Shown in pieces: positions 38,801-50,800 of a DNA stretch of 64,000 nucleotides; positions within the stretch are counted from its first letter, which is position 1; every line of letters starts with the position of its first letter. A program made the position numbers and the translations under genes. Source of the DNA: Augochlora pura (lineage: Eukaryota > Arthropoda > Insecta > Hymenoptera > Halictidae); the NCBI RefSeq assembly GCF_028453695.1, contig NC_135778.1, forward strand, positions 34,523,214 through 34,587,213, in the 5' to 3' direction. The notes under the pieces were generated by a model. That model searched no databases and had not been told where the DNA came from. It saw only the letters and a list, made by a program, of their open reading frames with translations.

Positions 38801-41800
38801 GTTTTTGGTCTTCGCTGTCCGTGTCTCTTTGCCATCTGTTCTCTCTACGATCTCTCCGTATTCCGGACTCGTCTCTTTAAGCCACGGCGCCACGTAACCG
38901 CTGTCGTGTTCTCGATACCGCCGACGGAATCGCCGAACCTACGTTTCGAGAGAGAATAATAATCAAAGAGACGAACTTCGAGCTCGCGGCGCGCCGGTGA
39001 CTCGCGTCAAAAAAAAAAAGAATAACAAACGAACGAACATGAGCCAAAATACCGCGACAGAGAAACTGATCTTCGCAAAAACGCCGATACATAAAAACGA
39101 TATACGCCCGACAAAAGTTTTGAACGATACAACCGTCTCCCACACGTAATTGCGTACGATTTTTTGCGTACTTCAATTAATTACCCATTATTATTATTAT
39201 TAGAATTATTATTATTATTCTTACTGTTATTATTATTATTATCATTATATTACTATATGATTACTATTCTTACTGTTATTATTATTATTATTATTATTAT
39301 TAACGTTACTATGATTATGACTATTATTATTATTATTATNNNNNNNNNNNNNNNNNNNNNNNNNNNNNNNNNNNNNNNNNNNNNNNNNNNNNNNNNNNNN
39401 NNNNNNNNNNNNNNNNNNNNNNNNNNNNNNNNNNNNNNNAGACGTATACGGCGCCGAAATCACGAGAGGGATTCTCGGGCCCGTTAAGTGGCTGCTCGCG
39501 GAAATGCCGTTCGCGCTCGGGAATTTCAATTAAAATGCAATTTCTGTCGGGGCTAATGCGTCTTAAATTGCGGACGATCTGTCGCGGTTTAAATCGTACG
39601 TGATCGTCCATTTGAATAGGATTTTTTCGGAATGGCGTGCCAACGATGGTAATCCGGAAATAGTTTTCAAAAGTAGCGCCGTAAAATCAGTGCCGATTCA
39701 ATTTTTTAAATTCAACCTCGCGATGACTATTTTAAAAATAGTGTCTGGAATATAGTGTTTTAAATATAGCGTCTGAAATATAGTATTTGAAATATAGCGT
39801 CTGAAATTTAGTATTTTAAACATAACCTCTGAAATATAGCAATTAAAATATAGCGTCTGAAATGTAGTATTTTAAACATAACCTCTGAAATGTAGTATTG
39901 TAAACATAACCTCTGAAATATAGTAATTGAAACATAGCGTCTGAAATCTAGTATTTTAAATAAAAGTAAAATATAATAATACGAAAAATAGTGTCTCCTT
40001 TTCAAAGAAATAATTTGATCCGGTGCTGCTGCAGAATAAATAATAAACGATACGTTTTATTCTCGTCGAATGTCTAAACAGATTGATTTCTCGGAAAGTT
40101 GAAGAAGTAATTGAATCAGTGTCCTCGCAATCGATGCAGAAAATGTCCGTTTAGCTCGGAGACCGTCAGCACGGTCTGCAAATTGAGGAACTGTCAATTA
40201 AACAGTTACTCGCATTTGGCAGCTTCGCATGCACCGACCCAATACTTGGGTCCCGATCTAATTGGCGAAGGGTGTGAAACAAGCTGCTGACGCAGAATCT
40301 GTTGCGGTTTTCGGAACTAATTGCCTAGATTTAACACGAGCCGAGTTTCACCCGGCTCCGTTAAAATCGGGAACTAATAACGACGGATACCGAACATACC
40401 GGTGCGGATCTAACTGTAATAGAAACGGGATTACTATACGCATTTTGATTATTATAACGGGGAGCTTTGCAAGAGCCTGCGCGATCTGTTAAATATATTT
40501 TTTTTGTGCGATCTATTAAATAAGTAATTCTTTGAGAAGAATATTGTCCAATAATGTTCCAGCGTTTCATTTTTGTTCTACGATTTAAATATTTATTTTT
40601 AACATAAACGTGGACAGATTTGCAGCTTGATTGCAAGAGTTTGCAAACATTCAGTGCCATTTTTGTCGACCGCTGTGCACTTCAAAAGATCGAATGTTCT
40701 GGAACATTAATATAGTATAGTACTCCTTTAGCTACCATAGAATTCTAGAGATTGGATATTAAGCAACAATTTGGTATTCCGGAGCAATTAATCTAGTGTA
40801 TGATTCCTTTATCTAGTATAGAATTTAGAGATCGAATATCTAGAAATAATTTCATAGCCTGTAACAATTAATCTAGAATTTTAATCGTAGAATTTTAGAG
40901 AACGAATATCTAGGTATATTCTGATATCCTAGAACACTTGATCTGGTAAATCCTTGATCTAGTTAATCCAGTACTAATTTAAGGGCTCCAATATCGAACG
41001 GTGAAAGCTTAAACGGGAGAATTCAGTAATTCGTAGATACAGTATCTATCTCCTCTTCCCAAATTGTCCATTTTTGTTTGAAAGCCGAGGGACAATTAGA
41101 GTAGTACTTCGACTAACCCCTTGCCGCACCATTTTCTTCGCAATTGCTATGATTGCAAATTTTTTCGATCGCACTAATTTCTTAGAAGAGAATGATATTT
41201 TATATTTATCGCGTGCTTACGTCTACTCGAATATTTAAATATCGGCGACGAGAGATTCAAATTTCATTCCTACTTAAATGAAAGGATGAATATTAATACT
41301 AGATACCTCCATCGCGAGTCTGGCTCGTTAAAGTACGGCGAGGGGTTAAAATCCCTCGAAATGAAACGGCGAGTGTAGGACAGTGAACAATTTCGGACTA
41401 AGGTCTGATTAATTATTGACCAAGCGACCGGTCCTTTCGCCGGCCCTCTCGACTATTTAGGCTACCGGAATAATGCATCAGTTACAACGAAATAGAACTT
41501 CGCGCAGTTGGGGTACCCGGACCGGTTAGAGTCCCGTTCGGACCGTTTTCGTAACTTCGTTACACGCTCGAAACGAACGGAATCATTAAACTAATTCGAC
41601 TTTGCGCCGCGCGCCGCGGTGGTCGACGAAAGTTCAACTTCCTCCTGAAAAATGCAGGCTCTTGTTTTTTTGAATTATTCAAGGCGGTTGGGAAAATAGG
41701 TTTCCCGGCCGAACATCGTGAATTTGCGATCGTACTTATTATTATTCAGACGAATATTTGCGGCACGTTTTTGTTAAACTCGGTTTCTCTGTACCGTGAT

Positions 41801-44800
41801 GGAGAATTTGGCAGGACCGCGAGGTCGGTGCATATTTTATGGCGTCGGGTACTTGATACTTTTCGATAGTTTATTCAACGAATATTTCATATTTACTGTG
41901 TTTAATATTTGAAATATTTTATAGATGAAATATCGAATATTTGTAATATTTAATACAGCAGACGTTTAATATTTGCTATATTTAATATTTAAAATGTTTC
42001 ATGCTGCACATATTCGATATTTGCAATATTTCATGCAGCGAATATTTGGTTTTTAATATATTTAACGTTTAATATCAATGATATAACATTTTATGTCAAG
42101 TATTCGATATTTGCAATTTGCTTTATATTTAAATTCGTATACTGTTCGGTATTATAGTACCGTAGTACTATAGTGTGGTATTGTAATTATTGCGGAGCAG
42201 CGCCGCTACGCAGAATTATTATGGCGAAACGACATTACTTGTAGGACAACCCGATATTTGCAATAGTCGAGTTCCAATAGCTATACTGATCGATGCCTAA
42301 ATAGGGGATCTAATTGCGGCTTTTCATAGATTTCTGTTCTACGAATATCTCGCTTTATTTACGAACTCTTCTTTCAATCTATCTCCTGATTTTTCTTCTC
42401 TTACAAATCTACAATAAACAATCCCCACAACGTCCGTATCCGGACAAATAAAACAGGCACTAACATCTGGGCTCCGTAAAACAATTCATTTTAACGTTTC
42501 CAACTATTCTACTCCCTGTCTATCAAAACAACCACAGTAATTCTACAACAAAATCCGGGCCGCGAATCACGCCGCCATTTTTACCTCTTCCGGGACGAAC
42601 CGTCAAATCGTTAAACAAATAACACAAACAATTTTTCGATTACATTTCGCATCCGTTGCTATTGAATAAACAAGAAAATATTCGGGAAGGACGAATACAC
42701 GTAAACAAAAAGACGACTCGTCGCGTACCGATGAATAAACAAATAGAATATGTCCCGGACACGTTGATAAATATGTTTCTTGATTCCTTGTTGGATAGAT
42801 AAAAAAACATAGAGAAAGAATAAACGTAAAGAAAAATAGTATTAATTGACAAAGTTCGATGGTTAATAAGGTTAATAAAAAGAGATAGTAGAAATCGATC
42901 GAAAACAAGGTTAAACCTCGGTTTGTAACATGGCGGCCTGGCTCGCGCGACCGGCCAGTGTAAAAATCAACAACAGATTTTTGTTTTCGACGGATGTTAG
43001 CCATTCATACGTGTAACAAAGTCGTATTGACTTTGAAACGGAACTCGATTACGCGGGGCCGGTTCGTTCCGAACGGAATCGATAACCGTTTTATTCAAAA
43101 CGCCGGCGCCATTTTGTCCGGAACGAGCCGCCATCCCGCGGATCCTCGCGAGCCGTCGGTTTTTAAAACAAATTTCGAAGTCCGACGCGACGACCGTGAT
43201 AAATTACCAGCAGACTCGCGTGGCTAAACAAAAAAAAAAAAAAAGAAGAAGGTGAAAAGTATCCTCTGTGTAATTACCGCGGAGAAAATTCAGTTAACGC
43301 GATCCTAATTTTCGGCGGGCGACGACCAGGTTCGCGCGATAACTCGCTCTAAACGGGTTTCAACTCTCCGAATGTTATTTTCGAAGCGATTTATTTTCCG
43401 GCGTCGCGGGAAAAGTTCGACGTTGTTTCTTTCGCGGGACAGTTATCGAGGAGGATGATTTATAATAGTCTGAGCAGAATTTACGATTTTCGGTGTCGCG
43501 TTTTTACGAATTTCAATTTTCCAAAATTTTTGTCCGATTTTTCGACGATTTTTTCCCGGGTGTTTCGTGTTCGATGTAAGAAAATCTGGTAAAATAACAT
43601 TTTCCCGCGGAAGCATTTTGTTTAAAACGATCGCGAGAGGCGCAAACGTGCACCGTCGATTTAACTCCCGCCAATCGGCTAAAACGTTTTCGCAATAGCG
43701 TGAAAACATTGTTACGACATTGGTAAAAATGTTCCCGACACGCTCCTAACCAAAGTTAAATCTATGTTTAAACAATTTCTAAAACCGACGCGCGGAGCCA
43801 TTNNNNNNNNNNNNNNNNNNNNNNNNNNNNNNNNNNNNNNNNNNNNNNNNNNNNNNNNNNNNNNNNNNNNNNNNNNNNNNNNNNNNNNNNNNNNNNNNNN
43901 NNATATAGTTTTGGACAGTTTAAATGGTCGGTTCGGATACAGGAGGCTCTGCTGCACGCTTCGCCGTTTCTTTTTCTGTTTCACCAATTTTGAATTTTAT
44001 TTTTTCCGATTGAACGTTGCCACGTGACATTCTGCAACGACTGGTAATAACTATTTGCTGCACTTCTGATTTCGCCAGCTAGAACTTGGGTCCGATCATG
44101 CACGGCGGACCATTTCGGCCATTTTTTAACGGAGGCTGAGCGGTCGAACATCACCGAAATTAATTTCAAACGTTGCGAAAATATTTTTACTTTTTCTTCC
44201 ATTTTTGATTTATCACAAAGAACGTTCACGAAAATTATTCTACACTTTTGCATGCTTGTGACAGTGGACGAGTATATATAACTGCGCTCGATAAACACAC
44301 ATCTTATTTAAATGCATTATAAAAATATTGGTTACAATTTGTCTAATAATTTGACGGTAATGTTTTTCATTGTTTCAATTATACAATTTTTGCTATCGAC
44401 AAATTCATTCTGTTTTTGCTCTTCGGTGATATTCGACACACAGCGCGTCCGGATCCAAAAACAAAAGAAAACAATAGAGACAGAAGACGCGGATAATTGT
44501 CCAAGATACTTTACAGTAGAGATTTGTTCTAGCCGCTTTGATCAGCCACGAGCGTTGCAAATATTGATTTTTTAACGAACACTCGGTGGTAACAGCCCTT
44601 CCAGTAATTATAATTATAGCACCGTGCCGTGTCGTACCGTTTCTTACAGTATTACACCACAGCTTATGTAACATTCGCTTGATAACAACATACCGAGTAT
44701 CTTATTATACACGATCGCCTATTTATTTGTTGTCTGAATACAAGACACATGTATTTGTATCAGTGGAACAGACACGCCGATCTTGCAGAATGTGACTGTA

Positions 44801-47800
44801 CAAGCTTCGAGTGACAGTTGTTCTTGCTGTCCACCCGACCAACCTGCTTAACCGCCGCCTACGATGCGTCTTCCATTTGATTATTAACGATATCCGTTGG
44901 CAAACCATTCACATCGACTGCGAACGGTTGGATTCGTCCGTTGGTCAAAATAGAAACCGATTCTTTGTCACAGTTCTTCTTTTCTTTCTCAATTAAACCG
45001 TGGAAAGGAGAATTTTAGTTCTTAACCACCGTCCGCCATTTTGGTTTCATTGCGTGCAATTTTTACTGACTTTATAAACCGCTGTCTTTTATTAACGATC
45101 GATGTTAGCTGATTGATTAATTGATTGAAACTTTATTGGCAGTGGATGTAACCCATCCGTTCTGCCTTCCATACAGGTACATAATTTTTTTTTCTTTTTT
45201 TTAACACAATATTTTACATTATAATGTAAAATAGCTGAACAATGTTAGCAATGTTAACAATGTTAACGATGTTAGCTGAACAATTGTTTTCTGTTTGAAA
45301 GGCACGGTTCAAAGAATGCTGAACAAAATGCAATGAAGATATATATATATAATTAATTCGATCCGGAACAACAAAATGGCGGCACCGGTGGCGACGAAAA
45401 ATCTCGGAGGAGCCGTCGCGGAATCAGCATAGTCAACAAGTTTAGGAAACCGAATCGAATCGAGCCCCGATCGCCGAAATAATAAATCGAATCTTGGTCC
45501 CGGGAGTAACAAGGACGCCAGTCGTCCTTTAAACAGGATTTGATCCGCGACTGTATTCACCCGTGAGGAATAACCATTTCCAAGCCGATGAATAATATCG
45601 TGATTACTGAACGGGGACACAATTCCAGCTCGGAATTACCGCTTAAAGTATTCAGATCCATGTTCGGGCTGACATTCTGGGGGGGAGGAGGCCATTACGT
45701 AACCGAAACGCACGTTTTCGGATCGCCGCCGCCATAAATCTTCATCTTATGACCCGTTTTTGACTGGACCGGGCCGGGAAAACGCGCGATAAAACGAATC
45801 CAACCGAGACGCGGTCGGTGTTGCGAGGAAATCGAAGGAAATCGTCCGCGAAAATGTCCGCTAGATCACATCTCCCAGTTAATTAATAATAACTTAGTAT
45901 TATCGAGGTAAAATCAGAAATAATCGGTACGATTTATTTAAACAATTAAATAAATCATCGGCTAACTGCGTCTCCGACCTTAATCACTTTTTAGCAAACA
46001 CAACACATATTTTTATTTATTTAAAGCCAGCGTGGAACAATCGAACGGAACTACGTAATTCAATGAAACGTTTCGGCGTTCGGTATCGGATGGGGTGCGC
46101 CGTGGACGATCGGTGGCACGGTTCGGATCCGTGGCCCATCAAAGTTCAGGGGCGGAATTATTTCACGAAAGAGCGATGTTAATTGGCTGCCGCGTCGAGC
46201 AATTTAACGCCATTGGATTATTTTCTTCGGGATTACGCGGGCAAGGAGAGTGTACACTCGTTGATCCGTTTACGAACTCGGGAGACCAGATTCCCAACGA
46301 ATTTCCTAAATTAACAGTTGACATAGCGGATCGGTTGGCAGATTAATTTTTTTTACCTCGTAATTACCAAGATTGTACGAGTTGCATAAGAATTAGTTTC
46401 ACTTTAAAACTCGAACGAAACAATTCGAATATCTTTTGCAACCGCGAAGGATTAATTCACCGAATGACGCGCGTCGGATATTTTGAGAGATTCGCGGACG
46501 GTTTTAACAGTTTCGACAATTGAAATCTGCAAGGAAATTAATAGGAGGAAACAGAGAGCCGTGATTAAGAACGGAAACGCGATTAGACGTGGCCGAGAGT
46601 ATGCTCGAAGGAGAGCAAACGATAATCCCACTTGATTCGAGCGATCAGGAACACAGGATCGCGAGGACATCAGCGTGCGCCGCTTAGGACGCCGTGTAAT
46701 CGGTCTAATGAAGACGAGCTCCGTAGAGAGGGAAGACGCTTCGAGGGGCTCGCGGTATCGGTTACCCCGGTTCCCTTTATCCACCTAACCGTCGATCTGA
46801 GTCGCGGTGATACTTTAGGCCAGCGGATTGTCTCGGTTGCAGCATCCTAGGGATGTACCTGTTCGGGGGTAAGTTTTGCATGAGGTCGGACCGGCGTCGG
46901 CCCTGCACCTGTGCCGAGGTGGTCTCGCGGCACCCAAATTGTCGCTGTGATCGCAAACATTTCAACGACATCGTCTGGGCACTTGTCACGGTCTTTCAGG
47001 TACCATTGTTCCTCCCTCTTACAGCGAAACGAATATCAATGATCTATTAAAACTACTTTTAAGCGAGTCGATGAATCAAAAACACTGTATATGCACTAAG
47101 TAATCATGAGCACCAAGGTATTCTATTCTTTCACTGTATCTCTATGTCTATGTCTATATCTATGTCTACATCTATGTCTACAATCTATGTCTACAATCTA
47201 TGTCTATATCTGTCTGTGCTTGTACATCTAACGCCTACATATCTGTATTCCGTATTCTATATCTCTATTACTGTGTCTCTATGTCTACATCTCTATGTAC
47301 CTAATATTCATATGTCTGTATCTGGCTCTGTATCTGTATGGAACGTCTACGTCTGTATCTAGATTACTCGGCTCCTGTATATTTTGCGGTAATTATGCAG
47401 ACACGTATACAGGGTGCTCGCCTAAGACGCTGTTTATTCATCTGAGGGTCCATTTTTGTTGGCCGCCTCGCGGTGCCTCAGGATAGAAGTCGCCCTCACC
47501 TGAATAGATAGCTCGCGGATTTTCGTGACTATTTAAATGCTTGTGATAAATTGTTTCTGCTAGCCCGCGGGTCTTCTCGCGAGCAATATTCTTTAAATTA
47601 AATACTATAATTATTATAATTACAATATCTCTAGTTATAATAATTATTATATATAGTCAATTACTTAGGTTAAGTAAAAAATAGGTTGTACATTCTTTTA
47701 GTCCTTTTTAATATGGATTTAGAACGCGAAGAATGTGGAAACGACGAGCATCAAGTTTTGTATTTTGGTGTGCTCCATCTTTCGCGTTGATTACACGAAC

Positions 47801-50800
47801 GAGTAGAATTACGTCGAATAACTTAACAACAAAAATTGCATCGATCTCGTTAAACGCCGTTTCGATTTTTGTCCGGTAATTTTCAGAATCGTGAGAATTG
47901 ATTTTTTAACGGAATCGAACGATTTGTCGCAAGACGGAATCACTTGAATCGTAACAAGCGACCACCCTGTATGAATTTTCGCATCGGTTGTATCTCTGTC
48001 CGACAGTTGCATCTTCGGTGTTTGCGTTGTCCATTTCCCTGCGATGATGTTAACCGAAACAACGCGGCCGTGCAACGTTGCATAAATCAAGCAGAAGGTT
48101 GCGCAACCCACTCCTGCAGCCGGAAAGTGTTTAGTATTATTGCTTTCTGTACCGGGTGTCCGAAAGTTACAGCGAACAATTCTCAATCGAGACCGTCGTA
48201 ACAGCAGACGCACTTTCAAGTTCGCCGATATTAATTATTATTCGCTGTCACGGTTTGGAAATGATTCGAGCTTCCGAAGAATCGGAAATTACAATTTCTA
48301 GAATAATCATTACCTGCTGTAATTGCTCGATATAATTATTATTTAACTTCGGTCACTTTGACGGACAGAACGAACGAATTGGCCGAGCCGGAAGTGGACG
48401 AGAGTGGATGGAGAAAAAAATGGGTCACGCAAATACCGTGGAATCGCAACTAGTTCTCGAATATTTCTCCGCTTTTTTTCGCTCTTTCCTATTTCGATTC
48501 GTTTTCTCTACGATTTCTTCTCTCTTTCTCTCTATGTCTACTATCTTTCTCTCTCTTTCTCTCTCTCTCTTCCTCTCTTCTTTCCGTCATTTTTCTCACA
48601 CTCATTCACTCACGCTCTACATACGGCTTTTTTAAGCGCCACGACAGATGATCAACGTGCTGACGAGTTTCTCTCTCTCTCTTCCCCCGCCGTGTTTTCT
48701 TGCGCTTTGCCAGTCGCCAAGAAAACGAATTGTTCGACTAACAGACGACGACCCGCCGCGAACCGACCGAGCGAAGTCGTTCGGGCGGGTCGTTCTTCGG
48801 CTTGCCTTTTTTTTCTCATTTTTTTTTTCCTGTACGGAATAACCGCATCCGGTGAAATAACCGCGTCTGCGAACTAACCGCACTTGTAAAATAACCGGAA
48901 CCCGTATCGCCGGTGTTCGAACTGCGGCGCACGGCGCTGAGAACCGATTTTCACCCCGCGCAAGCATTTTTGAGAAGTTCGCTAACCGCGCGCCGGACCG
49001 CAGTTCGTACCCGCGGCACGGGGAACTAAAGTTGCGAAGGACCGAAGAACCGAGCGTAAAGCTACCGCGGTCGACATAGCTGCTACCCCTTTGAACCGGT
49101 GACGCTTTCGTTGCGCGAAGAGAGAAATTCGCGGTGAGATTGGTTGCAAGATGTGAGAAAAAGGAGAAGTATGAAGTACGAGGCGACACTGATCGGCACT
49201 ACTTCGTTTCTCTCGGGACTAACCATGTTTTCGTTGAATGTTCGAACCGTTCCATTTTCCATATTCGAGCCGTAGTGGATATACAGATGAAATACTAGAG
49301 ACTTTTGAAATAGTGACCGGCCGACGAGCCGATAGCGATTAAGATTAGTAGTAGGAGTTCTCTGCCTATCGTTCGTCTCGTGAGATTCATTCCTGCGAGA
49401 ACGTCGCGCCGGCAGCTCACGGCTTACAGCGGGCCTCTTTTCTTTTTGTTCTCTCGGAACGTGTAGATCCTGACGCAGGAGGACTGGAACGTTGTCCTCT
49501 TCAACGGCATGCAGAAGACCTCCCATTGGGCGGCGCTCTACTTCGTCGCGCTGATGACCTTCGGGAACTACGTGCTCTTCAATCTGCTGGTCGCCATTCT
49601 CGTCGAGGGCTTCTCTTCGGAGGTATCGCGGTCCCTAAGCCCCGGCAGCTTTCCGGGAAATCAAAGTTCCCTTTCGCGCTGTCGCAAGAGGGATTTCGGA
49701 AACTTGGCCGTGTCCGGGCGCGCCGTCGTAGTCCCGGGGAGATGATTTCCCAGGAATTCTCGCGATCTAATTGTTGCCAAGGTCACTGCGCGACCACTTT
49801 CCACGTTCTCGGGCTCGCCCGACTGTTCCGTGCGCTTCTCTTGCGATAGATGTGGTCGGGCTTGAAGCATAATATAATAAATAGCATAAGCGTGTGTCAT
49901 TTTACAGAGGAACGAGAGGAGAGAACGAGAGCAAAGAGAAATGGCGCGACTCGCCGCGAAAGAAGCAGGAATGGGAAGCGACGACGGGTCCTCGAGAATA
50001 TCGAGGTCGCATTCTATCACCGACAGCGATACCTATACTCAGGTAATTGCGTGCAAACTTGTCCACGGAAGCCATATCTCTTGTCCAAATTACCGTGACG
50101 TCCCTTCCGCGTTTAAACAAAAATGAATGATAACAATTAACCCTCGGAGTACTGCAGCACGGAGTCCTGTGCCGGAGTCATTTCTGACTCACGCCGATAC
50201 TTCACTAATACACATGAATGTTTACTCGAGCGCCACGGTAATATGGCTCCGCCAGTGACGGCCGTTCGAGCTCTTGGCTTTGACATAATTTGATATATTG
50301 TTAGGATATAGGACAATAGGAAAAAATAACACAATGAATTGTTGAAAGGAAACAATGTTTTTTTACACATTTATCAAGTAATAAACGAATATAACAATAA
50401 CAAAAATAATGGAAATAATGAATAATAAATCAGTAAATATATATAATAGAACTCTTGGCGCACGACTTTCTCTCTCAAAGTGTTGTATACCAACTAATCT
50501 GCCTCAAAGTCAGAGCGACGTTTCCCGTTTTGGTGGGATTATTGTCGGGAATATGATACGTCATTATGGCGAGGCCGGTGTAAACATTGGCGGTCTCTCT
50601 GCTACTAACACAGACAACTTCGGTACTGTATACGTTACAACGAGTCACGAATGACTCCGGCATAGGAAACGGAGGGTTAAACCGAGCATCTGCAGACTTA
50701 TTTTGCCGCAACGAATCGCTGCGGAATTATACAGATTTTCAAATTATGATTATCATAATCGAGCGGGCATTGCATGCGGGCGTTCGAGTTCATTCGCAGC

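Larger units (their letters stand above)
29435..46842 (+). other. 17.4-kb interval with three assembly gaps where domain II exons are expected
   Basis: Lies between the I-II linker exon 7 and the IIS5-end exon 8. Encoded IIS1-IIS4 and most of IIS5 should be here. I searched by eye for IIS1 (NTLSMGIEYH), IIS3 (NIFDG) and IIS4 (FRLLRVLKLVRF) codings on the plus strand and found none. Contents: 100-N gaps at 29693, 39340 and 43803, two MITEs (35608, 41113), a TTG repeat (36783-36845), an ATT array, a 28-bp array (39728-39965) and diverged AATATTT repeats (41870-42130). Confidence 0.7.
47000..49466 (+). other. Ca-alpha1T intron after exon 8
   Basis: Holds a TCTATGTCTACA-type array (about 47135-47220, with degenerate copies to 47360), an inverted pair ATACAGGGTG / CACCCTGTAT (47407, 47963), pyrimidine tracts (48500-48600) and a CpG-rich stretch (48690-49090). 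Exons 8 and 9 join in phase 0 and reproduce the family FQILTQEDW reading, so no coding exon is expected between them. Confidence 0.8.

Noticed and set aside
48632..49189. 185-codon minus-strand open frame
   Set aside because: Lies in the intron between exons 8 and 9, has Arg/Ser-rich random composition, overlaps other open frames, and resembles no family I know.
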